Source of the DNA: Histomonas meleagridis
Lineage: Eukaryota; Parabasalia; Tritrichomonadida; Dientamoebidae
DNA length: 64,000 nucleotides
Direction of reading: 5' to 3'
Assembly: GCA_020186115.1 (NCBI GenBank)
Contig: WSYJ01000036.1
Coordinates: 1,054,001-1,118,000 of the forward strand
Shown piece after piece: positions 48,529 through 59,673 of this stretch. The translations under genes were made by a program, and so were the position numbers. Each line of letters starts with the position of its first letter. Position 1 is the stretch's first letter. The notes under the pieces were generated by a model. The model worked only from the letters and a program-made list of their open reading frames with translations. It had not been told where the DNA came from and ran no database searches.

Positions 48529-49476
48529 TCAATCAAAAAGATCATCGAATCCACCTGCCAGCTCAACTACTTCTTCCTCTTCCTTCTTTTCTTCTTTCTT
48601 TTCTTCGCCAGAGGGAGCGGCTGCAGCAGCTGCAGCTTGCATCTTTGCAAGTGCTTCTGGATCAGAAAGAAGTGTTTGAATTTCTTCGATTTGCTTCATA
48701 TGGTAATCAATAGCAACAGCAATTGATGCAATGTCCTTGAATGCAGATCCAACCATATGTGGAGCAGATGCAGCATTAACATAGCCAATACCAATAGAAA
48801 GACCAGCAACGTTCTTAAGGGCTGTAGCGAACTTTCCAGAAAGAACTTCATCGGAAATTTCGAGGATGCTTGGTTCATAAAGATTTCCATTATCATAAAG
48901 TTTGATGAGTTTAAGGGTGTACTTGAATGGCATGATGTTAAGGAGACCGAGTAAGTTAGCTTCTGAGGCACCAACCTTTTCACCTTCTTTGATAAGAAGT
49001 TTTTCGGATGTGATTTCAATGGTACCCTTGAAAATCTTGGATTGGATGTTTAATGCGTGGAGAACGGAAACTTGTGTTGGTGGAAGAGTTGTACGCATTG
49101 GAGGAACAACAACATCGCATGGTGAGATAGCACCAACTTTAGCTGGTGAACCCTTACAGTGGTTATCAATGACATCTTTGATCTTTGAGAAAGATCCGTT
49201 TGTGAAGCAGAAGCCAACGCCGTGGTAGATAAGTGGTTCAAGAACCTCGATGTTCTTAAGTTCACTCTTAAGTTCTTCAACAACTCTTCTCATAAGTGAG
49301 TTCTTACCAAAAACAATTTCGGCAAGTCCTTGGAGATCGTGACGGATTCCAAGAAGTTGGGATGCTGTAACATTTTCGGCAGAAACAAGGGCAACCTTGT
49401 TATACTTGCGGAACATTTCCTTGAACTTTGCGCAGAAATCAAGTTTCTTTTGTGGGATCTTCTTTTCGTGGTGCAT
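48529..49476 (-). CDS. RPLP0: Ribosomal protein P0 (uL10), ribosomal stalk
   Basis: 315 residues, the normal P0 length. The N-terminal rRNA-binding domain includes KFKEMFRKYNKVALVSAENV and GKNSLMRRV. The middle insertion carries the Gly/Pro-rich CDVVVPPMRTTLPP. The tail is an Ala-rich hinge, a Glu/Lys run, and GGFDDLFD, the conserved stalk end that recruits elongation factors and is normally GFGLFD-like. P0 anchors P1/P2 dimers on the 60S GTPase centre. Codon use is biased toward C-ending codons, as in beta-tubulin, consistent with strong expression. Start codons of P0 and the plus-strand gene at 49580 are about 100 bp apart. Confidence 0.97.
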   Translation of the reverse strand: MHHEKKIPQKKLDFCAKFKEMFRKYNKVALVSAENVTASQLLGIRHDLQGLAEIVFGKNSLMRRVVEELKSELKNIEVLEPLIYHGVGFCFTNGSFSKIKDVIDNHCKGSPAKVGAISPCDVVVPPMRTTLPPTQVSVLHALNIQSKIFKGTIEITSEKLLIKEGEKVGASEANLLGLLNIMPFKYTLKLIKLYDNGNLYEPSILEISDEVLSGKFATALKNVAGLSIGIGYVNAASAPHMVGSAFKDIASIAVAIDYHMKQIEEIQTLLSDPEALAKMQAAAAAAAPSGEEKKEEKKEEEEVVELAGGFDDLFD

Positions 49477-49579
49477 GAGAAAAATGGTTGAACATGGCTG
49501 TCAAAACCGCATCGCAATGTGATAAACCTTTCAAATACAAAAGTGAAGTGGTTTCATTGAACTTGTTTTGACTTGTGAT

Positions 49580-50992
49580 ATGAAAAATAATTCGAATGTG
49601 CTGATGGAACGAAATCAAATTGAAGAACTTAATAAACAATTAATAGATCAAAAAACGAATCCTATAATTCGCAAAAATTTCAATGAAGATCAAAAATTCT
49701 GGGAATTATTTAGTAACTTAAGTATTAATATTCCAGAAGCTGATTTTTTCTCAATTGCAAATCAATTAGAAACAGAATCAAACGAGGTTAACGAAATATC
49801 TGATCGAAAAATTTCTGATTCTAATATATTATGTGTATTTTGTGATCTTATTTCCAATACAACGAAAATTCATGAAATTTGTTCTTCTTTACTAATTACA
49901 TTTAAGAACATTATTCGAAAGAGTAAGGCAGCACAAAATCAATTTATATTTAATCATTTAGAAAACAGTTTACTTGAACTCATCGTTTCTTTTGATGAAT
50001 ATCGACCGGAAGTTATCGATATCATTTCCATTATATGTCAAACCGAAGGAGGCTGCAAAGAAATTACAGAATCCAATTTTATGCATTATCTTTTTGATCT
50101 TTTGCATCAACTTTTATTTTTGCTTGAACAAGACATAAATGTAAACAATTCAAAAATTCCGGTTATTTCGAGTTTTTTATTTCTTATCAAATTAATTACG
50201 TATTATTTGCATGATGAAACCCAACCAATGTTTGAAAACATTATCCATGTATTAAACTTATCATTTGATTCACAACATTCACATAACTTTGATAAAATTT
50301 GTATTGAAATTCTTATTAATTTAATAAATAATTCTTTCGAAATAGAAATATATCAATCGGAAATTTTGTTTAAAGTATTAATTTTATTAGATAATGAAAC
50401 AAATCGAACAAGTTTTTCATTAATTGTTCATTTGATTTCATTATATTTTAATGGAACAAATTATTCATTTTTAAATGATTTTTATAATTTTATTCCATTC
50501 CCACTTATAATTAAAGGGTTTATTATATTTATTGATGATAACGAATACATTTTTAATTGCTTAAATCTTTTTAATCGTGTTATTCCATATAATAATGAAT
50601 TCGTTTTACACTTAATTGAAAATGATGAATTTATTTTATCGTTGAAAACGTTATTAAGCAATTCAATTTTTAACGTTCGCAAAAGTACGTTAAGGTTAAT
50701 TTGGACACTTTTATATTTCGGCCCATTTGAATTAAAACTGACAATTTTGGATTCCGAATTTTTTGATTTTTTGGAGGATAGCTTTTATGATGATGACGAG
50801 GATTTTGTGGTTAATTGTTCTTTTAAATCATTAAATGAGGTAATGTCCGAATTCGATAAAAATGGTTTGAAATATCATCAATCATATCAAAGAATTTTAT
50901 CTGAAATTGTGCCTGTTATTAATGAGCTTTGTGAAAGCAGTGATGAAAATATTAGGATAGAAGCAAACCAATTCATGAGTAACATCGATTGA
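49580..50992 (+). CDS. Armadillo-like helical protein
   Basis: 470 residues from the ATG at 49580; the frame opens 12 nt earlier with a TTG only. Repeated helix pairs of about 40 residues (FVLHLIENDEFILSLKTLLSNSIFNVRKSTLRLIWTLLYFG) indicate an armadillo/HEAT solenoid. The best repeats are C-terminal, and the N terminus is charged (ERNQIEELNKQLIDQKTN). No signal peptide or TM helix. It resembles the protein at 44259 in design, but I cannot claim orthology. Function unknown, probably protein binding. Divergent from P0. Confidence 0.72.
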   Translation: MKNNSNVLMERNQIEELNKQLIDQKTNPIIRKNFNEDQKFWELFSNLSINIPEADFFSIANQLETESNEVNEISDRKISDSNILCVFCDLISNTTKIHEICSSLLITFKNIIRKSKAAQNQFIFNHLENSLLELIVSFDEYRPEVIDIISIICQTEGGCKEITESNFMHYLFDLLHQLLFLLEQDINVNNSKIPVISSFLFLIKLITYYLHDETQPMFENIIHVLNLSFDSQHSHNFDKICIEILINLINNSFEIEIYQSEILFKVLILLDNETNRTSFSLIVHLISLYFNGTNYSFLNDFYNFIPFPLIIKGFIIFIDDNEYIFNCLNLFNRVIPYNNEFVLHLIENDEFILSLKTLLSNSIFNVRKSTLRLIWTLLYFGPFELKLTILDSEFFDFLEDSFYDDDEDFVVNCSFKSLNEVMSEFDKNGLKYHQSYQRILSEIVPVINELCESSDENIRIEANQFMSNID

Positions 50993-51110
50993 TTCATTTT
51001 GTAATAAATTTTTATTTTATTAGATAAATACTTAAGAAATACCTTAACATTTGCGTTTTATTCAAGATAAAAAATTAGGTTAGTTAATATCATAATCAAT
51101 CGAAAGAAAA

Positions 51111-52770
51111 ATGTTAAAATTTTTTTTTCTTTCTGCGATAATGGAATGAATCGATAATTTACATAGTGCGTTAGTTATACCATTTATTCTTTTATCGACA
51201 TTAACAAATGAAATCCAACTTAACAAATTAAAATGGGCAATTTCATTATTACCGACATATGAAACATTATCCGAATCAATTCTTGAAGGATATTCATTAT
51301 TTGAGTTAGCAAAACATATTATGACGCAATCAAGTTCATATGGAGAAGCATTAAACATATTTAAGAACATATTTTTATTTGATGAAAATAAAGTTATAAC
51401 ATATTCATCGATATTTGTACATGCTGCGTTAATAGTTAATGGTAAAAAACAAAGTTTAAACTTATTAATCGATGCGACTAAATCAAATCATTCACAAATA
51501 TCAAACGGATCTAAAATCGCATTAAACATAATCAAATTAAATGGAATTAAAATCGAATATGAAATCGAAGAAATTCCAATTGTTGGGAAAATAATTGGAC
51601 TTTTAAGTAATTACGTGCATAATGCGTCAAATGAAAACATAAAAATTGACGCAAAAGATCAAAAGTTAATTGATATGTTACAAGCAACGCATTCAATGGT
51701 AACAAAATCAATGAAAATATCATTGAACAATAATAAATTTAATACATATGAAGATGTTAAATATCATTTCTTACAAATCTCAATTTCATGTTTTCTATTA
51801 TTACCTTCACGTTGTATATCACAAACGTCAATCGATAAATGCTTCGAATTATTAACAAGTTCTTCTTCATTATACATAAAAAAAAAAATTTGCTATTTAT
51901 GCATTAAGTCAAATAAATAAAATACCAGAATCAATAGACTTTAATCAATTACTTACTAAGGACTTATTTAAACCAATTTGTATCTTAGCAGTCAAGCAAA
52001 ATGATTATCAATTAATTATGAAAATTTTGGAAATTTCAAACGATTTCAATACTTTATTCGTGTTAAAGCCGGTAATTGAATTCCTCAGCGTCGAAACCGT
52101 TGTAAACTTCATAAGAAAGACGGTTAATTCGGTTGATATTACAACACTTTTTGACTCAATTGACTTGTTTACAAATCCAAATGAATTGTTTGAAATATTT
52201 AATAATATTCGTAAAAATAAATCATCAATTTTGGAATTATTCGATTTACCAAGTATAAATAAATTAAAGACGGCTTTGATTAAGTTTAATAATGATGATT
52301 TAGAAAAATATGTTTTGACACCATTTGATGATTTCGCACTTTTATGTTCGAATGAATTAAATAATTCAGTTTCATCAATTTGTTGGAAACTTTTATCTAA
52401 TAATAATGACGAAGTTAGTTCGCAATGTTTGTTTAAGTTTGCATTAAACCAACAAGAAAAAACAATTCAATTTGTTGAATCATTTTTCGGTATAATGCAA
52501 AATGCAAGTGAAATTAAAACGAACATTGCTATTAGTTATATATCAATATTCTTATTAGCTTCGAATACTAAAGAACCTTTTCTCTCTATTAAATTACATT
52601 TGCAAGCAAATCCAAATGATGCAACAAATGAATTATTTCATTCGTTGGAGCCGAGTTTAATTGCATTGTCACCAAAAATCACAAAAATTCATTTGAACAT
52701 TTTGGAAGAAAAGTCATTAGGCGAACTTGATGAAATAATTGGGGCTTTAAAGTTAAGGAAACTTGTTTAG
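51111..52770 (+). pseudogene. Broken unknown helical gene
   Basis: One coding unit interrupted twice. From ATG 51111 the frame is open except for a TGA at 51147-51149. It continues to an 11-A run at 51878-51888, where the frame shifts by one base. The new frame then runs to the stop at 52770. The two halves share style (Asn/Ile/Leu-rich helices, as in SISCFLLLPSRCISQTSIDKCFELL and LFDLPSINKLKTALIKF), so they belong together. No family recognised. The A-run could be a sequencing error; the TGA would still need explaining. Confidence 0.6.
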
Positions 52771-52879
52771 GAATAAATATATATGTTTTAAAATTAATTT
52801 TTTTTGGATAAAAATATAAATTTATTTGATATTATAGTAATAGATTTAATATCATTTTGGGTTTAGTGTCAAATGTTTG

Positions 52880-53035
52880 TTTAACGATTTTTGTTCAAGT
52901 AATTTAACTATTTCTATTTGCCAAGTTGAGATGCCAATAGAAGTCCTGCATATAATATTTTGAGCAAAATTATCTAAATATTATTTTGAAATCCAAAATT
53001 AAGAAAATAAACACCAAATTAAACAAGTAAATAGT
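52880..53035 (-). pseudogene. Ankyrin repeat remnant
   Basis: Minus-strand relic of one ankyrin-plus-spacer unit: the core LLLEQ word (reverse complement of TTGTTCAAG...TAATTTAACTATTTC) and a worn spacer with TATTATTTTGAAAT. No frame survives. Confidence 0.5.
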
Positions 53036-53052
53036 ATTATCTACTTGAATCT

Positions 53053-54714
53053 ATGATTGAACATAATTTTCTTGAACCAAACATTGTAAAAAACAACCAT
53101 ATTGTTGATTTTGTACATTATATGCTTAAAGCTAAATTACCAATCTATTTAAGGGAAAATGATAATGTAAATTATGAAGAACTATCAAAGAATGATTGGG
53201 AATTACATAAGAAATTAATTAGAGAATGACATAATCCAAATGAAATTGTAAAAATAATCCGAAATGATGAAGTAGAAAAACTTCAAGAAATATCATCACA
53301 AACAAATTTTGATTTTAATCAAAAAAATTGAACCATCACTTTATGAAAGATGTTCACTTGTTAATGAAGATAATGTTTCATTAATTGATTATGCAGCATT
53401 TTTTTTCAGCAGTTAAATGCTTTAAATATTTACTTATGAATGGAGCTAAAGTAGAAAACACAGGCAAATATGCAATTGCAGGAGGAAATGAAGAAATAAT
53501 TCATTTATGTGAACAAAATTATTCATCGTTTGAAGATGTATATGAAACAGCAATTATTTTTCATCGAAATGATATCTTTAAATATTTTTATGATAATAAA
53601 TTAAAAGAAATTAATAATTTAGAAGAATTAGGAAAGCTTTGTATTTTATATCATAATTATGAAATATTTTCATTTTTACTTAAAGAAGGAATGAAAATCA
53701 ATGATGATATTATTAATGAAGCAGCAATTATTGGAAATATTTTTTTAGTTGAAGATTTTCTTAAAGATCATTCAATTCCGCATGATATATTGGTATTTTC
53801 AGCTGAATCAGGAAATATTGAACTTGTTAAATAAAAAAAAAAAAAAAAAGGAATTGATATTAATGATGAAAATATTCAACTGTTTCATTTGATATTTATT
53901 TTAATAATTTGCTATTTCAAAATAATATTTGGAAATTATTTTGAATATTTTATACAGCGCTTATGAACGCATCTTGGTTTGGTCATACAGAAATAGTTAA
54001 ATTACTTCTTGAACAAGAAGGAATTGATATAAACCGCGAAACTATTTATTTCTTTTTTGTATAGTTTATTTTAATAATTTGATAATTCAAAAAAGTATTT
54101 GGAAATTATTTAAATTATTTAAGACAGCACTTATTTGTGCATCTATAAATGGTCATACAGAAATAGTTAAATTATTTCTTGAACATAAAGGAATTGATAT
54201 AAATCACGAATGTATTTATTTGTTTTATTTATTGTTTATTGTAATAATTTTGGATTTCAAAATAATGTTTGGAAATTGTTTAAATTATTTGATACAGCAC
54301 TTATTTATGCATCTGAAAATGGTCATTCAGAAATAGTTAAATTACTTCTTGAACAAGAAAGAATTGATATTAATGCTAAAGATATTAATTTGTTTTATTT
54401 TCTATTTAATTTAGTAATTTGGAATTTTAAAATAATATTTGGAAATTATTTATATTATTTGATACAGCACTTATTAGAGCATCTTCAAATGGTCATACAG
54501 AAATAGTTAAATTACTTCTTGAACAAGAAGGAATAGATATTAATGCTAAAAATATTAATTTGTTTTATTTTCTATTTATTTTAGTAATTTAGAATTTTAA
54601 AATACTATTCGGAAATTATTTAAATCATTTGAAACAGCAATTGAATTAGCATTTATAAATAGCAATACAAAAGTAATTGAATTATTTCGGAAACTAAGGG
54701 GAATTTTAATATAA
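53053..54714 (+). pseudogene. DUF3447/ankyrin pseudogene with 170-bp array
   Basis: A third copy of the family, N-terminally shortened. An in-frame TGA at about 53227-53229, an extra A near 53329 and an extra T near 53400 break the DUF3447 domain, although KYAIAGGNEEIIHLCEQ survives. A run of 17 A residues at 53832-53848 replaces part of an ankyrin core. Downstream, four ankyrin units remain open at 170-bp spacing (D-I-N codons at 54026, 54196, 54366 and 54536). A last unit ends in FRKLRGILI plus TAA at 54712-54714. The first spacer of this array is 1 bp longer than the others. Confidence 0.7.
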
Positions 54715-54719
54715 TGCTG

Positions 54720-55250
54720 CATGAGCAATTGATGTAGCACCCCATTGATTAATAAATGAACATTTTTCATGGTGCAATATATTGATCAAAAATCAAATTA
54801 TGTTTGTGATGATATTTCTTAATATGCAATTTCACTTGGATTAAAAAAACTAACTAAAAAAATTATTTTGGCTTTGTGGTGATGTTTTAGGCATAACTTC
54901 TTAGTTTATCTCACATAAGTTGTTTTCAAAAATTTTATTAAGAAGATAATTTGATTCATTTGTTTATTGTTTCAAAAAAATTCACAAAAATAGTGATTAA
55001 ATTTTTCATAACACTTATTATAAAGTTCTGCTTCTTATGACTCAAGTGATTTTATATATTTTAAACATAATCTATCATCATCTTTTGAAATAAGAAACGA
55101 ATATAAAATACTACAATTAATAAAATTAAATGAATATTTATCATCAAAAAAATTCAATGAGTCATCATTTTTCATTTTTGTTCAAGTAATTCAACTATTT
55201 CATTATGATGCAACAATAAGTGCTTCCCAAAATAAAACATGTAATATTTA
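54720..55250 (-). pseudogene. DUF3447/ankyrin remnant, minus strand
   Basis: Scattered minus-strand homology to the 10039 gene: the region around 54790-54860 matches 9480-9590 (TTTGTGATGATATTTCTT), and 55040-55160 matches the N-terminal helices. Many small gaps and stops. An ankyrin core word lies at 55175-55200. Confidence 0.5.
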
Positions 55251-55293
55251 AAATTTCTTCTTGCAAAACAAGCATAAATATTTTGGCGATTTA

Positions 55294-55686
55294 CTAATGT
55301 TTAGCGGAAAGTGGACTGTCTGAAAGAGCCCAACCTTCAACAACGCGTACACCAATTGGATCAGGGTTCTGTTTAAAGTTAACAAATTCCATTGTGTGTT
55401 GTAAGATTTCTTCATTCGTATCAAGATTCTTTACCTTAACACTGTAGCGAATAGCTGCCCAATCATCCTTGATAAGCATATTATCGAATTCACCCAGTTC
55501 CATGGTGTAATGCTGGAAAAGTTGTCCCATCATATCTTTATATTGTTGCAATGTTAATCGATGACCATAAACATTATAATGCGCATCTGGTTCGTACAGT
55601 GTGTTACACCATTCTAGCCAGCCACCATATCCACCATTCCAGTTCTTGAATCCATTAACAAGACGATCACGGATCGCATCTTCCAT
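55294..55686 (-). CDS. SnoaL/NTF2-like protein
   Basis: 130 residues from the ATG at 55686; the frame extends 12 nt upstream only with a GTG. The fold pattern is that of SnoaL-like proteins: N-terminal helix (RDRLVNGFKNWNGGYGGWLEW), YEPDAHYNVYG, an LTLQQYKDMMGQLFQHY helix, then strands ending AAIRYSVKVKN and VEGWALSDSPLS. The family is best known in bacteria as small cone-shaped enzymes or ligand binders. The substrate cannot be read from sequence. GC content is higher than in its surroundings, and a bacterial origin is possible but unproven. Confidence 0.7.
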   Translation of the reverse strand: MEDAIRDRLVNGFKNWNGGYGGWLEWCNTLYEPDAHYNVYGHRLTLQQYKDMMGQLFQHYTMELGEFDNMLIKDDWAAIRYSVKVKNLDTNEEILQHTMEFVNFKQNPDPIGVRVVEGWALSDSPLSAKH

Positions 55687-55698
55687 ATTAGGGTCCAC

Positions 55699-56373
55699 TT
55701 TGTACCTTTTGAGTTTCCGACATTATAAAAAATGATTGTTTAGAAAAAATTCCACCGGAGATGTATATTCTCGGTGAGCACCTTTCAATTCACCGTAAAC
55801 TATTCAATATCCGATTTTCATAACTTTACTTATCACCGGGGATCAATTTCCTAAGAAAAAATGAATGCAATTGACCACATTTTTTGAAAAAAATAAAAGT
55901 GTCAATAAACCCGAGTTGGTTATCAATCTTGAAGATGCACGAAAAAAACAAAAATACATTTAAGTTTTGCCTCGTTTTTTGTAAAAAATTAAATGCATTT
56001 TCCCCTTTATTTTTCTCGAAAAAAATTATTCAAATCATTTTAATTATATGTTCTGATCAGAGATTTAAAATTTTGTTTATTATCATGAATGTCATATATT
56101 ATTGTTATATTTATAATCTTTTAATTGGTTTAACAGCACTTCCTATTAAAAAATTGTTAATTAACGAAATATCTGTTTCTAAAGAAATGTTCTTTTGATG
56201 TTTACAGCGAATAAAAATAAATAAAATGAGTAAATACTTATTTTGATATTATATAAAGAGCTACTACTACTATTATCCAAATAATTTTTAGTCTACATCA
56301 AGCAAAACGAAATAAAAAACACTTTTGTTGTAACATATTTCACTGTATAAGTTAATTTTTTGTGAGGTATGGC
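55699..56373. other. Intergenic region upstream of XRN
   Basis: A plus-strand frame at 55884-56198 (104 codons) is Phe/Ile-rich with no family and is not called. Otherwise AT-rich. The XRN Inr follows at 56374. Confidence 0.4.
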
Positions 56374-56380
56374 TCATTCC
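56374..56380 (+). promoter_or_regulatory. Initiator element of the XRN gene
   Basis: TCATTCC, with +1 A at 56376 and the ATG at 56382. A 6-nt leader is typical for trichomonads. Confidence 0.65.
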
Positions 56381-56381
56381 A

Positions 56382-59300
56382 ATGGGAGTTCCAGGATTCT
56401 TCAGGTGGATTTCAAAAAGGTATCCTTTAATCAGAAAAAATTTAGGAGACCCATCAAGGCCAGTTTTCAACAATTTGTTCATTGATGCCAACAATATTAT
56501 TTATAGAGCAATTACATCCACCAATACAACAGTATGTGAACTTACTTCAGACTTACTTTCCGAGATCCTTCGTTACCTTGACCTTTTGGTTCAAGTAATA
56601 GAGCCAACTGATTTAATATTCATTTCTTTTGATGGCCCACCTCCTGCTTCAAAAACAAATCAACAAAGAGTTCACAGGTATCAAAACTTTTTAAATCCGA
56701 ATTCAAGTTCTTTAAACTATTCAATTTCTCCTGGCACAGAATTTATGTATCAAATTCATTTGGAAATAATAAATTTCATTAAAAAACAAAAAGTCTCAGA
56801 TCTCAAATGGGCAACCCCTAAGGTTATTTATAGCAGTGCTTTTACTCCAGGAGAAGGTGAACATAAAATCGCAAGTTATATCCGTGAATGCCGATTAGAT
56901 CCAGATTGGAATCCAAATCAAGTTCATTGTATATACTCTTCTGATTGTGATCTTATATTTTTGGCATTGCAAACACATGAACCATATATTTGCATATTAC
57001 GTGAAGCTGATGCTGCCAATTTTCAACGTGAATTCCAATCATTTGAACCCAAGTTAAGTGGCATGAAATGGTCTCGTAATGATTTTGAACTTGTTCATGT
57101 TTCATTAATTCGTGATTATCTTCAAATTGAATTCAATACTACAGGGGAAGAACTTGAACGAATTATTGATGATTATGTTGCACTTTCTTTCTTTATTGGT
57201 AATGATTTTATTCCAGATGTTCCCGAAATCGATATCAAAAAGTACGGTTTTAACGATATCATTGAAGTCTATCAAAAAGTCATGAAAAGTAGTGAAAATT
57301 ATTTGGTCGAAGATGGCACTTTTAACAAAGAAGTTTTATACAACTTTGTAAATGAAGTTGTCAATTTCTTACGACAAAAATATGCTTCTTCAGAAGATAT
57401 TAATGTTGGTGAAGAAGAATTAAAAGCTCTTTATACAGAACATAACAAACAATATATCTTATCAAAATATCCTGAACATACCGAAGATTTTGATGAATTC
57501 ATCGAAAAAATATCTAAATCTTTTATTGAAGCTATCACATGGGTATTAAAATATTATCATTCAGGCTGTTGTTCATGGAATTGGTATTATCAATATCATT
57601 ATTCACCACCATTAGAGTTTATTCTACCATATATCAAAGATTATGAACCTGAGTTTGAAGAAGGAATACCTCGTTCACCTTTACAAACACTTTTAGCAAT
57701 AACCACACCTAAATCATATCAATTATTACCAAAATCTTTACAATCTTATATCACTGATCCTGAATCACCAATTTATAGCATGTATCCAACTGACTTTAAA
57801 GTCGATCAAAATGGTAAAAAAGAAAGTTGGAGAGCGACGTATCTCTTACCGATGATTGACTTTGATTTGCTTGACGAAGTATTCAAAAAGTGCTCGAGTG
57901 AATTCACTGACGATGAACAACTTCGCGATAAATCGGAATATACTTTTGTCTTTGATGAAAGTTTAGAAGAAGATATCATTCTTATTTCTCCTATTTCCCC
58001 ATTACAATCTGTTCTTTTATCAACTGAAATCCCATCATGTATACCAACATTTAATAACACACAAATAACTCATGATATTCGTGTAGTACCAATTCAAATG
58101 TTTGGACAAGTATCAAATTATCCTTCAATGGTTATCACGCCAAACATAAATCAAAATTACAAAGATTTGAAAAGTGTTGGCTCATTAATTAACGCGCAAA
58201 TCTTATTTGATTGGCCTTATCTTTGTCCAGGATTAGTTATCTCAGCAATTGATAAAGATAACATATTAGGAAATGATCGAATCATTAAACCAAGACCGAA
58301 ATCTATGCAATGTTCATCATTATCAATCAAAACTGATCTTTTACGAACATTAGCATTAGATATTAATGATGATAATATCCTTTTAGAAGTTAAACCTATG
58401 AACAATAATGGTACTTATCAACAAAAATCTTTGATAATACCAATACAATTAACTTTACCAATTAAATCTAATGAAAAAATTTTAGATAACTTTAAAGCGC
58501 CATCTGAAATTATATTACCAAATGTAGGTGATAAATTGGTATGTATCGATGGTATGGCGAAAGGTTTCGTATGTGTTCTTGAAGAAATTCTTCAAAATAA
58601 TTTAATGAAAGTTAACGTGCTCCAACAAACGTATCCCTTCGGAATGAAGAAACTTTTTGATGAAGATAAACAACATTGGGTTACAACACATGATATCGTT
58701 AAAGCGGTTGGCGGCATATCGTTCAGGGCACTCCGAACCGCTGTGACGACCGTTATTGTGAAACCGTTTAATACTAATATAGCATTTGCTCTTTATAATT
58801 TTAATCATCAAATAATTGAAGGTTTTTGTAAGCTTTCACATGCATCTGCTAATGATTATGTTTACCCAGCTTCAATTGTTCCATTGATTGTTACATATTT
58901 CCAAAAAGCTGGAAATTTGAAATCACTGATCATGAAGTCTATACAGAATGGAGAGAAGAGATTCCCTCCTGTGACCCTTGAACAGCTTTATGGAGGTGAT
59001 TCACAATATCAAAATGAGAAATTTGAAGATCTCCAAAAATGGCTCACCGAGAACTCTCCAGCTTCCAAATCGCCACTTGTTAGTGCTGCAGTGGATACAG
59101 TTTCGCCTGAGTGTTTGGTTGGTGTTGAAAAAATGTTAATTGATTTCAAATCTAAAGTCGTTAATAAGTCAATAGAAGTCGATCAGCGTAAGCTCTTGTG
59201 GAGGCAGAAGCCAAATCCATCGCCTACGGCCGAGATGCCGCCACTTGGGAAAAGAGTAATTTCTATTGCATCTTCAGGTGCGGCGACATTTGGCGAAATG

Positions 59301-59453
59301 GGTACTGTTATTGAAACGAATGACGTTGAGGATACACTCGTTGTGTTGTTTGACCACGAATTAACATGCGGAACACGGCTTGAGGGAAGGCTGAAGACGA
59401 ACAGAGGCATCAGGCTCAATTTGGAGGACGTTTACGTATTAGCGAACTCATAA
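56382..59453 (+). CDS. XRN1: XRN-family 5'-3' exoribonuclease
   Basis: 1023 residues. It starts MGVPGFFRWISKRYP, the classic XRN start (MGVPxFFRWLSxxYP). The conserved acidic residues lie in FIDANNIIYRA (near 34), SFDGPPPASKTNQQR (near 86), TPGEGEHKI (near 157), SSDCDLIFLALQTHEP (near 186) and NDFIP (near 273). The middle and C-terminal parts resemble Xrn1 rather than Xrn2, ending in a beta-rich KOW/SH3-like module (GKRVISIASSGAATFGEMG...GTRLEGRLKTNRG). The enzyme degrades decapped 5'-monophosphate mRNA in the cytoplasm. The Ala of DANN replaces the usual Met or Gly of DMNG. Codon use turns GC-rich in the last 130 codons. Confidence 0.93.
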   Translation: MGVPGFFRWISKRYPLIRKNLGDPSRPVFNNLFIDANNIIYRAITSTNTTVCELTSDLLSEILRYLDLLVQVIEPTDLIFISFDGPPPASKTNQQRVHRYQNFLNPNSSSLNYSISPGTEFMYQIHLEIINFIKKQKVSDLKWATPKVIYSSAFTPGEGEHKIASYIRECRLDPDWNPNQVHCIYSSDCDLIFLALQTHEPYICILREADAANFQREFQSFEPKLSGMKWSRNDFELVHVSLIRDYLQIEFNTTGEELERIIDDYVALSFFIGNDFIPDVPEIDIKKYGFNDIIEVYQKVMKSSENYLVEDGTFNKEVLYNFVNEVVNFLRQKYASSEDINVGEEELKALYTEHNKQYILSKYPEHTEDFDEFIEKISKSFIEAITWVLKYYHSGCCSWNWYYQYHYSPPLEFILPYIKDYEPEFEEGIPRSPLQTLLAITTPKSYQLLPKSLQSYITDPESPIYSMYPTDFKVDQNGKKESWRATYLLPMIDFDLLDEVFKKCSSEFTDDEQLRDKSEYTFVFDESLEEDIILISPISPLQSVLLSTEIPSCIPTFNNTQITHDIRVVPIQMFGQVSNYPSMVITPNINQNYKDLKSVGSLINAQILFDWPYLCPGLVISAIDKDNILGNDRIIKPRPKSMQCSSLSIKTDLLRTLALDINDDNILLEVKPMNNNGTYQQKSLIIPIQLTLPIKSNEKILDNFKAPSEIILPNVGDKLVCIDGMAKGFVCVLEEILQNNLMKVNVLQQTYPFGMKKLFDEDKQHWVTTHDIVKAVGGISFRALRTAVTTVIVKPFNTNIAFALYNFNHQIIEGFCKLSHASANDYVYPASIVPLIVTYFQKAGNLKSLIMKSIQNGEKRFPPVTLEQLYGGDSQYQNEKFEDLQKWLTENSPASKSPLVSAAVDTVSPECLVGVEKMLIDFKSKVVNKSIEVDQRKLLWRQKPNPSPTAEMPPLGKRVISIASSGAATFGEMGTVIETNDVEDTLVVLFDHELTCGTRLEGRLKTNRGIRLNLEDVYVLANS

Positions 59454-59673
59454 TGATAATAAACGTATTTTAATGAATAAATTTTCTTCGTTAGCACATT
59501 AAAATTTGTTCTGAAGTAACAAAATGTTTTAATATCTTCTAAATCCTATCAAATGATATTTTGTTTTATCAGCAGAATCAGGAAACATATCACACCAAAA
59601 ATTGATGTTAATTGTAAAGATATTTGTTGAAACATTTTCTAGTCAACAATCATCTTTAAAATTCATAGATAAT
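59454..59673. other. Intergenic spacer with an ankyrin scrap
   Basis: A short piece at about 59570-59632 reads like the family's SAESGN...IDVNCKDI words with a deletion between them. Nothing else seen. Confidence 0.4.

Noticed and set aside
55884-56198. 104-codon plus-strand ORF upstream of XRN
   Set aside because: Low-complexity Phe/Ile/Lys composition, no family, and it lies in the spacer where the XRN promoter must be.
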